Shown piece by piece: positions 33,711 through 41,637 of a DNA stretch of 64,000 nt. The position numbers and the translations under genes were made by a program. The DNA is from Nostoc sp. HK-01 (GTDB lineage: Bacteria > Cyanobacteriota > Cyanobacteriia > Cyanobacteriales > Nostocaceae). Position 1 is the first letter of the stretch; each line of letters starts with the position of its first letter. A model generated the notes under the pieces. The model was not told the DNA's origin. It ran no database searches and worked only from the letters and a program-made list of their open reading frames with translations. The stretch lies in assembly GCA_003990705.1 (NCBI GenBank), contig AP018318.1, positions 3,475,501-3,539,500 on the forward strand. The letters are read 5' to 3'.

Positions 33711-34268
33711 ATGGTAACAAAAAACAGTATCCGTGCATTAGGCGTATTTGCTAACTCTCAACAATTAGAGCAAGCTATTAACAATTTGAAGGCTTCTGGC
33801 TTTTCGATGGACAGCGTTTCTGTGATTGCGAAAGATGTAGAGCAGGGAGAAAATATAGGTGAAGCGCAACTGAGCGATCGCATTGGTAATCAAGATGTAA
33901 ATACAACCGGAGCAGTAGGAAATACGCTCACAGCAACTAGTTGGGGTAGTGTGTTAGTCGGTTTGAGCAGTCTGGCGCTTCCGGGTTTAGGTGCTGTGCT
34001 GGCAGCAGGTTCTGTAGGTGTAGCATTAGTTAGTAGCGTTGCAGGAGTGGCTGTAGGCGCAGCAGCAAATCAAAATTTGGTCAAAGCCTTAACTGATTTG
34101 GGTGTTCCAGAAGAGAGAGCGAGAATTTATAGCGATCGCCTGCAACAAAGTTATTATTTGCTCATCCTAGAAGGCGCAGAAGCCGAAATTCATCGCGCCG
34201 CAGCAATATTGCGCGAACAAGATATTCAAAATTGGGGTGTTTATGAGTCTAAAAAGGCTGAAGTCTGA
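33711..34268 (+). CDS. general-stress-type hydrophobic protein (YflT/GSP17M-like domain)
   Basis: 185 residues. The N-terminus NSIRALGVFANSQQLEQAINNLKASGFSMDSVSVIAKDV is the ferredoxin-like fold of GSP17M/YflT stress proteins, with GVF and QLEQAI as landmarks. The middle (~85-125) is very rich in Gly/Ala/Val with LALPGLGAVLAAGSVGVALVSS, a glycine-zipper-like membrane-associated segment. The C-terminus repeats a fold-like half: EERARIYSDRLQQSYYLLILEGAEAEIHRAA. Such proteins are often induced by salt or heat; the function is not known. A strong terminator hairpin follows at 34280-34302. Confidence 0.75.
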   Translation: MVTKNSIRALGVFANSQQLEQAINNLKASGFSMDSVSVIAKDVEQGENIGEAQLSDRIGNQDVNTTGAVGNTLTATSWGSVLVGLSSLALPGLGAVLAAGSVGVALVSSVAGVAVGAAANQNLVKALTDLGVPEERARIYSDRLQQSYYLLILEGAEAEIHRAAAILREQDIQNWGVYESKKAEV

Positions 34269-34279
34269 AGTCTGAAATG

Positions 34280-34302
34280 AAAAAACTCCTGTAGAGTTTT
34301 TT
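34280..34302 (+). terminator. intrinsic terminator
   Basis: AAAAAACTC-CTGTA-GAGTTTTTT: 9-bp perfect stem, 5-base loop, T-rich end, 11 bases past the preceding stop. Confidence 0.85.
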
Positions 34303-34339
34303 CTCAGCACTCTCAAGTCAAATGAGAAGTTACGCGATT

Positions 34340-34530
34340 TTTGAAACCTCTCTCCAAACCTCTCACGCCAGTTGCTACAACGGGGGGAACCTCCCTTCGG
34401 GTTCGCAGTTCCTTCCAGTCGGCAAAGCCGCCCAACGGACTGCTCACCGCAACGCACTGGCTCCCCGCAACGGAGAGAGGCTTTGATTCTTGCTCCCCTT
34501 CCCTTGTAGGGAAGGGGTTGGGGGTTAGGT
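34340..34530. repeat. nested dispersed repeat cluster (CGGGGGG family copy 2 inside a larger element)
   Basis: An outer element is bounded by AAACCTCTCTCC (34342) and its near-complement GGAGAGAGGCTTT (34471). Within it are GCCAGTTGCTACAACGGGGG-GAACC (34367) and a run of further GC-rich palindromic pieces (CCGCCCAACGG, CACCGCAACG, CCCCGCAACGG). CCCTTCCCTTGTAGGGAAGG at 34496 is another hairpin. The open frames across it are by-products of the GC-rich repeats, not genes. Confidence 0.6.
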
Positions 34531-34579
34531 TTGAGAAAAAGTTGTACACGGCGTGAAGTTTATCTTTTTAAGAGTATCT

Positions 34580-35584
34580 ATGCAGTTAAAGCCAATCAAT
34601 CAGCAAGTCGTTGCAGTCGTTGGTGCTTCCAGCGGTATTGGACGCAAAGCCGCCTTGGAATTTGCTCAACGTGGTGCAAAGGTAGTTGTTTCTGCTCGCG
34701 GAGAGTTAAAGCTAAAGTCTTTGGTGGAAGAAATTCGCGGTTTTGGTGGAGAAGCAACTTATATTGTTGCTGATGTGCAAGCATTCGACCAAGTGAAAGC
34801 GATCGCCGATAAAACTGTCGAGATATATGGACGACTTGATACTTGGGTTCATGCTGCGGCGATCGGGATGTTTGCGACGTTTGAACAAACAACCCCAGAG
34901 GAGTTTAAGCATGTTATTGATGTGAGTTTAATGGGTCAAGTACATGGTGCAATGGCCGCATTACCTCATCTCAAGCGTGAAGGACGGGGCGCACTAATTC
35001 ATGTATCTTCAATGGAAGGTAGGCGATCGCTTCCTTATCAAAGTGCTTATTCCTGCGCCAAACACGGGGTTGAGGGCTTTTTAGAAGCTATGCGCGTCGA
35101 ATTAATCCATGAAAAATGGCCTATCAATGTCACAAGTATTAAGCCAGCCGTAATTAACACTCCATTTTGGAATAATGGCTTAACTAAATTAGGTGTGAAA
35201 CCAGCAGGAATACCACCTTACTATGATCCAAAAATTGTAGCTGATGCCATCCTCTACGCAGCAGAACACCCCATTCGTGATTTGTTAGTTGGAGACATAG
35301 CTAAATTACTAGATTTAGCTCAAAAAATCTCACCTTCTTTGGTAGATTCTTTGTTATTGCTGTTTGGCTTTAATCTACAACGTAGTAGTGGCGAACTAAA
35401 ATCTGAAGATGCACCCAACAATTTTTATTACCCTGTTCCAGACGAGAGCAGAGTTGATGGAGATTATCAAAACTTAGTCGTACCTAGTATTACTGATGCC
35501 TTGGGTAAATTACCGCTTTTTCAATTAGGAACAGGAGCATTATTAGCTTTAATAGCAGCACAAGTATTCAAACAAATTGAGTAA
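34580..35584 (+). CDS. SDR family oxidoreductase
   Basis: 334 residues. Classical short-chain dehydrogenase: VVAVVGASSGIGRKAALEFAQRGAKVV (TGxxxGIG-type cofactor loop), NAG-like DTWVHAAAIG, catalytic Ser in HVSSMEG and YxxxK in YQSAYSCAKHGVEGFLEAM, then KPAVINTPFW. About 70 C-terminal residues beyond the usual SDR core include hydrophobic segments (LGTGALLALIAAQVF), so it may be membrane-attached. ATG at 34580 is preferred to GTG 34553 because the conserved part starts at MQLKPINQQ. Substrate unknown. Confidence 0.9.
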   Translation: MQLKPINQQVVAVVGASSGIGRKAALEFAQRGAKVVVSARGELKLKSLVEEIRGFGGEATYIVADVQAFDQVKAIADKTVEIYGRLDTWVHAAAIGMFATFEQTTPEEFKHVIDVSLMGQVHGAMAALPHLKREGRGALIHVSSMEGRRSLPYQSAYSCAKHGVEGFLEAMRVELIHEKWPINVTSIKPAVINTPFWNNGLTKLGVKPAGIPPYYDPKIVADAILYAAEHPIRDLLVGDIAKLLDLAQKISPSLVDSLLLLFGFNLQRSSGELKSEDAPNNFYYPVPDESRVDGDYQNLVVPSITDALGKLPLFQLGTGALLALIAAQVFKQIE

Positions 35585-35855
35585 TTTGCAGTTACATAGA
35601 CTGAAAGTAAATTTAATGCTCATACATACCTTTTGATAGAGTGTAAATTTGAGATTTCCAGTTGAATAAAAAGTATGATGTTTTGCCAAATAATCAGATT
35701 AATATATAAGACGTTAGTTGGCAATCATCCCAATTCTCTAAACTTATATTTGCAACAGCTTCAAATCTACAAACATTGATGCTGTCAAACTGTAGAGATT
35801 GTGAATTGAAAGTACTATTCTCAAAAATTGAACCATAACAAGAGTAACAAAGAAC

Positions 35856-36152
35856 ATGGAAAATATCCAAACCGCAAAAATGGTAGAACGTTACTGCGCT
35901 TTAACCATTGGAATTCTCTTTTTATTATTAGGTTTGGCAGGATTTACACCTGCTTTGGTATCTTTACCAGGAACTAGTGAATCCTTCGTCCCTTTAGATG
36001 CTTCTCCTAACGCTTACGCTGCGGGATTTGGTTATATATTTGGTTTATTTCCTACCAATTTTCTGCACAATTTAGTGCGTTGTGCTGTCGGACTATTAGG
36101 TATGCTTTACGATTTTTCAAACCTCCTCCATCCCCTTGTAAACCTCTGGTAA
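35856..36152 (+). pseudogene. DUF4383 family membrane protein, C-terminally truncated
   Basis: 98 residues. The first ~84 match the start of DUF4383 proteins: a first helix (YCALTIGILFLLLGLAGFTPAL), a periplasmic linker, then GYIFGLFPTNFLHNLVRCAVGLLGM. Full-length members have about 130-150 residues and four helices. After LLGM the frame reads into sequence that is the complement of the 3' end of crtW (36117-36152) and stops. So the gene has lost its last one to two helices at a junction near 36108-36116. Possibly still translated as a short protein. Confidence 0.7.
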
Positions 36153-36890
36153 TCTCCACCAAGGAACATTAGGATATTCGTGATGTTCTTTGTGATAACC
36201 AAAATGGTAGCAGCTGATAAATGACCAAAAAATAGGTAGTGCAATACTTCTTGTTTGATGCACACTTGTATATCCTGATTCGAGCCTTCTATGAGGTAGG
36301 AATGTACCAAAATAAAATAATTGTATTGAACTACAAATAGATGGTATTACCCAAAATAAAATTAGATTAATTTGCAATATATTTAAGACATATCTCAAAA
36401 TAATAAATACAACTATAAATCCAAGATGTTGCTTCCAACTCCAATAAGATTTTATGAAGTTAAAATACCAAGCAAAAAAGTTTTGGTATTGGTTATCGTA
36501 AAAATCTGGATCGTCTTTAGTACTTGGATAACGGTGATGTAAGCAATGCTTTTTTAATAACTCTTGATAAGGAAATAGCCCATACAATAATACAAATATC
36601 TTACCTATCCAATTATTGACTTTAGGATTCTGGGGAAACACTACGCCGTGCATAGCATCATGAGCAGTAATAAATAATCCTGTATATATAAATGTCTGCC
36701 AAAACATGCCTAAAAATATTAATATAATAGGGATTTTAGAAATATTTAATGACAAAAATAAAGTGATATTTATTGTCCACAATACTAAAATAATGCAAGC
36801 GATAAAAATACCTTTGTTATTGTTTTTTTCAGTATTGATAATAAAATCTGCCTTTTTTGATTGTGAAGATACTAAATTAATCTGACTCAT
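36117..36890 (-). CDS. crtW: beta-carotene ketolase CrtW
   Basis: A 257-residue membrane di-iron ketolase that adds keto groups at C4/C4' of beta-carotene to give echinenone and canthaxanthin. All histidine boxes are present: FITAHDAMHGVVFPQN, KKHCLHHRYPST with DPDF, FGTFLPHRR and CYHFGYHKEHHEYPNVPWW. The pattern and length are those of Nostoc CrtW proteins. The N-terminal ~30 residues are polar and variable. No phytoene or other carotenoid genes lie nearby. The gene and its surroundings are markedly AT-rich and its 3' end overlaps the broken DUF4383 gene by 36 bases, suggesting it arrived by recombination. Confidence 0.94.
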   Translation of the reverse strand: MSQINLVSSQSKKADFIINTEKNNNKGIFIACIILVLWTINITLFLSLNISKIPIILIFLGMFWQTFIYTGLFITAHDAMHGVVFPQNPKVNNWIGKIFVLLYGLFPYQELLKKHCLHHRYPSTKDDPDFYDNQYQNFFAWYFNFIKSYWSWKQHLGFIVVFIILRYVLNILQINLILFWVIPSICSSIQLFYFGTFLPHRRLESGYTSVHQTRSIALPIFWSFISCYHFGYHKEHHEYPNVPWWRLPEVYKGMEEV

Positions 36891-37624
36891 GCCGTAAACT
36901 CTTGATTTATGTGTTATGGGTTATCTATAAAAGCAATTATTAATTGTTGATTAATATATTAATTAATTGACCATAAGTAAGAAAAGTTTTCCAAATTAAA
37001 CAGATATATGATGAGCTTAGAAAGTGACACTTATATAATTGAACAACATTAAATTACTATCTGCTTTTTAGTAACTTTTTAGTAATTTAATAATAGCTAT
37101 GAACTCTAACTAAACTTTCTATCTATAGTTTCAATAGATATACTGTACCAAAGCAATATGTTGGTAATACATTTTATGTATCGCCAAATACCTAATTAAC
37201 TATTTAAATATAAATTGATCAAGAGATAGGAATTAATTAACTACTATATAAATGGTATTTATTAGTTTACTATATTTTTGGTATATATATTTTTCGTTTT
37301 AGTATAAAATATTTACAGCGTTGTTTATACACCACACAGATTTATCCTGATTAATTTGGATTTCTCATCAGACTTAGGTACTATACCCATCCTAAATTAA
37401 TTGTGAAATTACTCGTGGAGATAGGGAAGAGTGAAAAGAAAAGACGGATTTGCAAACTTACTTCACTTTTTCACGCATGATTTAGGAATGCTATAGCAAA
37501 ATTCAGAATAAGATTAGGATCTAAACTTAGCTCTAAGACTTGAATGATATACTTCACTTACTAGAAATTTGCTATATATATATGTTCCATATAATGACTT
37601 TAGTGATGGTACCAAATAATATTC
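36891..37624. other. AT-rich intergenic region upstream of crtW
   Basis: No convincing ORF on either strand. It includes the MITE-like element at 37381-37496 and long poly-A/T-rich stretches; the first ~200 bases upstream of 36890 should hold the crtW promoter. Confidence 0.45.
37381..37496. repeat. MITE-like element with 19-bp imperfect terminal inverted repeats
   Basis: The left end CTATACCCATCCTAAATTA and the complement of the right end CTATAGCATTCCTAAATCA agree at 15 of 19 positions over a 116-base element with no coding capacity. No clear target duplication is seen, so it may be old. Confidence 0.55.
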
Positions 37625-38011
37625 TTAAACCTCATAAATCTCTAGAGGCAAGTTATCAGGGTCTTGAAAAAAAGTAAACTTTTTGCCTGTAATTTCATCA
37701 ATTCTAATATTTTCTATCTCTATATTATGCAATTTTAAGTAAACAACAGTCTCTTCTATATTCTCAACACAAAAAGCTAAATGTCTTAAGCCACAAGCTT
37801 CGGGATTACTTAATCGTTTGGGGGTATTGGGAAAAGAAAATAACTCAATTTGAGTATGATCATTAATACGTAAATCTAATTTATAAGAATTTCTTTCGGC
37901 TCGAAATGTTTCTTTGATAATCGCAAAACCTAAAACGTTTACATAAAATTTTTTCGATTGTTCGTAGTTAGAACAAATAATCGCTATATGATGAATGCCA
38001 CTCGTCTTCAT
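37625..38011 (-). CDS. VOC (glyoxalase/bleomycin resistance) family protein
   Basis: 128 residues, one vicinal-oxygen-chelate fold. GIHHIAIICSNYEQSKKFYVNVLGF opens the first beta-alpha-beta-beta-beta unit with a metal-binding His; QIELFSFPNTPKR supplies a Glu; GLRHLAFCVENIEE and TFFQDPDNLPLEIYEV supply the second His and Glu. The complete H/E/H/E ligand set suggests a metal-dependent enzyme close to YaeR/GloA2-type proteins, whose substrates are mostly unknown. Monocistronic, between AT-rich spacers. Confidence 0.88.
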   Translation of the reverse strand: MKTSGIHHIAIICSNYEQSKKFYVNVLGFAIIKETFRAERNSYKLDLRINDHTQIELFSFPNTPKRLSNPEACGLRHLAFCVENIEETVVYLKLHNIEIENIRIDEITGKKFTFFQDPDNLPLEIYEV

Positions 38012-38763
38012 AAAAACGTCTAAAAGTGTAGTAACATTCTAGCAAGGCATCATCTATGAAGAAGCGATCGCGTTTTAATCTTTGATAGGAATTAATAGAA
38101 ATTGCAATAGCGATCGCGCCCTTACTTCATTCAATATCGGCTAACTAAAGATTAGACAATTAAATTAATATGTAAGAATACCTGCTTCTATCCATCTTTC
38201 CCATTTTTGGGGGTTGGCATTACGTAGTCGCAACGACTCAGCAATTTGTTGATGCTGCAACTGAATTTGACAAGCGTTATCCAGTGTTTCTTTGACACGA
38301 AAATCTGTTGCGTAGGAAGCTTCAAGTTCTCCTAGCATAATGAGGATCTCTACTACAGCAGGTATCTTAGTTGGGCGAAATTTTCCAGAATTGGGATAGA
38401 TACCTACAGCTTTCAACTGATTAAATGCCTGTTGAAGTTCTTTATCTTTGGGAGGTTGCCATTGCCGATCAACTCGATTGTGAGCTTTGATGTCTAGCCT
38501 CCATGTTGTGCAACGTTTTGGATTTATCCAGTTTTTAGTCTTAAGAACCAGCAAACACCACAAAACTACTTCTGCTTCACCTGGAGTGGAGTCGGCGTTG
38601 TGTAGCCTATCATCTAATAGGTCATCAATATCATCATTCAGTGGGTCATCGGATTCATCATCCAAAAGGTCATAATTCCAATGCTCCTGCATCCATTTGT
38701 CATAGGATGAATCAAACCAGTTTAGTGAAGGAACTCCTCGCTCTTTTTTGTTGTGTTTTTGCC

Positions 38764-40105
38764 TTCAAGGGGCGACAAGCCAGTTAAAGAGCTTGCTGTA
38801 TAAGCTTCATAGCCCTTAAACCTCGCTGATAATATGCTTGCTTATTGCGACTGAAACCGGCCAGTTCCTCGACCCATGCTTGACACTCATGCCAAGCAAC
38901 TATCCAATTTTGACCATATAAACCTATCCAGAAATTACTGTGACGTTTCTCATTTCTATTTTTTTCTTGGCTACGACAAATATATGATTCTTGTTTTTGA
39001 AATTTAGTCCTTTGTCCATGTAACCAAGCACTGGTCATAGCTAAAGCAATTAAGAATATTAAACGTACAAGTCTATCAGGATTAGCTTGAGAACTTTCCA
39101 AATTGTAACCGCCAGTTTTACAATCTTTGAACATGGCTTCAATCCCAAAGCGTTGAGTATATATTTTGAGGGCAGTATTTAAATCAGGCAAATTAGTTAA
39201 TAAATACCAAGCTTCCTTTTCTTGTTTACTTCTATACTTTCTTTTCCAGTAGACTGCTAAATTAAACCGACCAAAACCTTTTTTCTGAGTCAACTTAACA
39301 TTGGGATAAAATTGACGAATACCAGGGTAAATCTCAATGCTACTTAAAGACTGAAATTTTTGTCTTTTTTCTTGAAAAGTCGTATCCTTTTTTTGACGAA
39401 ATACAAAACTCTGGTTCTGCTTGTGGAGCCAATGCGCCAGTTCTACGCTATGAAATTCTCTATCCCCGATAATCACTAATTTATACTTTTTTAATAAACG
39501 GATTACTGGGCGTAATACTTTTTGCTGTTCTTCTAAGTTACTGCTACCATCTTTTTCTAATAAGCACCAATATATTGGCCATGCTCTTTTTTGGTAAATC
39601 ACACTTACCATCAATATATTATTTTCTTTCCACTGTGTTCTATCCATCGCAATTGTTAACTGTGACCCTACTTTAAAATTTTGGTTAATTATTGCTTCAA
39701 TGATAGGGAACCACAACAAGACTACACTCAAAGCATTTAGTGTTAAAAACCTTTGTAAATGCCGCCTACGACTATTTTGTTGTATAGGTAAAGGTAGTGT
39801 TGCTGCTAATCTTTCTATCCTGACCTGTTTCTGATTTTGTAACAACCACACCAACATCTTCAGAGTGATTAGCTGTGCTTTATTTAGGTATTTTTCTAAG
39901 AAGTTTTGGTAGAATGATGCCAGCATTATGACGACGGTCTTGGTCAAATTACGAGACCGTTCTTTTTTACCACGAAACTGATCTCCACAGAAGAGTCTAC
40001 TACCCCTATACAGTTCATTCTCAATAAGCATCTAATTTTTTCAAGGAGTCTGTGCCTCCCAAACCTTTATCTGTCCTGATTTAGAGGCGATTGTCGCCCC
40101 TTGAA
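38764..40105 (-). mobile_element. IS4-family insertion sequence, complete, 1342 bp
   Basis: Terminal inverted repeats TTCAAGGGGCGACAA are perfect over 15 bases at both ends (38764-38778 and 40091-40105). Directly outside is a 9-bp direct repeat GTTTTTGCC. Inside is one intact transposase gene. Perfect ends, target duplication and undecayed ORF point to a recent insertion. Confidence 0.92.
38784..39926 (-). CDS. IS4 family transposase
   Basis: About 380 residues from the ATG at 39926 (MLASFYQNFLEKYLNKAQL); an in-frame ATG at 40031 would add 35 residues and is still within the IS. The DDE triad is visible: Asp in TIAMDRTQW, Asp in LVIIGDREFHS and Glu in YTQRFGIEAMFKDCK, the last matching the Y-2-R-3-E-6-K signature of the IS4 family. 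Many basic residues and a C-terminal helical part are normal. It should be active as judged by motifs. Confidence 0.95.
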   Translation of the reverse strand: MLASFYQNFLEKYLNKAQLITLKMLVWLLQNQKQVRIERLAATLPLPIQQNSRRRHLQRFLTLNALSVVLLWFPIIEAIINQNFKVGSQLTIAMDRTQWKENNILMVSVIYQKRAWPIYWCLLEKDGSSNLEEQQKVLRPVIRLLKKYKLVIIGDREFHSVELAHWLHKQNQSFVFRQKKDTTFQEKRQKFQSLSSIEIYPGIRQFYPNVKLTQKKGFGRFNLAVYWKRKYRSKQEKEAWYLLTNLPDLNTALKIYTQRFGIEAMFKDCKTGGYNLESSQANPDRLVRLIFLIALAMTSAWLHGQRTKFQKQESYICRSQEKNRNEKRHSNFWIGLYGQNWIVAWHECQAWVEELAGFSRNKQAYYQRGLRAMKLIQQAL

Positions 40106-40490
40106 GTTTTTGCCACAGTTGAATATAGGCATCACTTTTTACAGCATAGTGTCCTATTTCATGTAGCACATTCCACCATTCTTCATAACCATCAAAGATT
40201 GGGATATTCTCAATCCCAATTTCCTTTCCGAATAATTTCACTTCGGCAACTGTAGGTGTAAGTTTCATAGGTTTTCTTTTATCCATAGGTATTGAGAAAG
40301 TTGAATGAAATAGCGTGACACTACATCGAGACTTTTAAATCTACAAATGCACAGAAGCAAATTTCACAAAACATTCGTCAATTCGCTATGGGACTTATAT
40401 TTAATGTTTGAAAAACCTAGGAGTTACGTAAAAATTGCCAATAAGTTTCAAAAAATCATCAAATTATTAATATAAAAGCAAAATAAAAAA

Positions 40491-41570
40491 TTATCTTGAT
40501 GGAATCCAGCCATTTTCAGAACAAACTCCGATTTCTTTCTGTGGCGGGATACACCAATAATTCTGTCCATCAAATACCAAACCTTCTTTGATGGAATTTA
40601 ACTCAGAAATTGGGTTCCATTCTTTATTTCCTTCTTCGTCATAATATCGATACTGTTTTCCTCTGACTTCCAGACCTTGATCTGTTCCTCCGAGGATATA
40701 AAATCCGTCTTTAATAGGAGTGGATGATAATTCGAGCAAAGATGACTCACAAACTGTTCCTTCGCCTTTACAACCTTTTGCTATTTGTCCATTAGATAAT
40801 AGGCTGTAAATTTTTCCGTCTTTTAAAAGTAATCCTAAGCCACTGCCATCTTGCAAGATAATAGGATTAGAGAACTTACCATTATATTGAATTGAACTTT
40901 CAAATGTACCGTTCAGCTTAACTATAGTGGTTCCGTCAGGTGCGATCGCAATCGATTGACCTGTGCCACTTCCACCTAAAAAATTAAACAAGCGAGTGCC
41001 GATAAATGGTGGTTTCTCTGGATCAGCAGACATCACAGTTTGTTGATTATTATTTGTCTTTTTCTCAATTGACCAACGCCAAACTAGTCGTTCTGTATTA
41101 CTGCGGTCAGCGATCGTTGCCGAAATCGACAAAAGTTCTCCAGCTTGGTTGGTAAATTCAAATAGACAAGCCCCGATTCCTGTCCCCGCACAGTCTTTCA
41201 CCTCTTTATATCCAAAATCATATAATTCTTTTACAGAGGCATCCCGAAGATTAGGTGCATCACCTTGTAAATTAGGTCGCCAACCTGCTTGAATCACAAG
41301 TTCTCGTGCTTGTTGATATGGCATACCTTCTTTGAGAGCAGGCTTGTTGACGGGATTGTCAGAATTTTTAGGCTGGGTTGGATTGGCAGCTGTTGAGGAG
41401 TTTTTGTCTCCTTTGTCTGCAACAGTTTGACTGAGAGCATTAATATTTATACTGTTGCTTTGCTGCACATTGGGAGTTGCAAAACTGGTACATCCACTGG
41501 CGATCGCACCTAGTAAACTTGTCACAATAGCTCCAGCAAGCATAAACCCACAGAATTTCATATTTTTCAA
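40491..41570 (-). CDS. putative secreted lipoprotein, function unknown
   Basis: 359 residues. The signal MKNMKFCGFMLAGAIVTSLLGAIASGC ends in a lipobox (ASGC), so it is probably lipid-anchored on the cell envelope. A polar Asn/Ser/Lys-rich linker follows. Residues ~80-165 contain EGMPYQQARELVIQAGWRPN and DFGYKEVKDCAGTGIGACLFEFTN, a block found as a small domain in other cyanobacterial lipoproteins. The rest is beta-rich with repeating short strands and several Cys. No enzyme motif is apparent. It follows the split metalloprotease-like gene on the same strand after ~200 bases. Confidence 0.7.
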   Translation of the reverse strand: MKNMKFCGFMLAGAIVTSLLGAIASGCTSFATPNVQQSNSININALSQTVADKGDKNSSTAANPTQPKNSDNPVNKPALKEGMPYQQARELVIQAGWRPNLQGDAPNLRDASVKELYDFGYKEVKDCAGTGIGACLFEFTNQAGELLSISATIADRSNTERLVWRWSIEKKTNNNQQTVMSADPEKPPFIGTRLFNFLGGSGTGQSIAIAPDGTTIVKLNGTFESSIQYNGKFSNPIILQDGSGLGLLLKDGKIYSLLSNGQIAKGCKGEGTVCESSLLELSSTPIKDGFYILGGTDQGLEVRGKQYRYYDEEGNKEWNPISELNSIKEGLVFDGQNYWCIPPQKEIGVCSENGWIPSR

Positions 41571-41637
41571 TATCAGTTATATACCTTGATAAAAACGCCA
41601 AACTTTCAATCTAAGAAATCAATAATTTACGTAGAGT

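Larger units (their letters stand above)
38165..40286 (-). pseudogene. HExGH-motif hypothetical protein gene split by an IS4-family insertion
   Basis: The 5' part (40286 to 40106) encodes MDKRKPMKLTPTVAEVK...EEWWNVLHEIGHYAVKSDAYIQLWQK, with a HEIGH zinc-protease-like motif. The 3' part (38754 to 38165) encodes NKKERGVPSLNWFDSSYDKW...STPGEAEVVLWCLLVLKTKNWINP... Between them lies the IS at 38764-40105, flanked by the 9-base duplication GTTTTTGCC (38755-38763 and 40106-40114). Taking out the IS and one duplicate joins the halves in frame to 257 codons including the stop. Cyanobacteria have other proteins with HEIGH followed by a TPNE-like block; function unknown. An ATG at 38692 could start a 175-residue C-terminal piece. 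Confidence 0.85.

Noticed and set aside
34341-34556. Overlapping frames of 70-96 codons on both strands
   Set aside because: They lie in GC-rich palindromic repeats and have no protein-like pattern.
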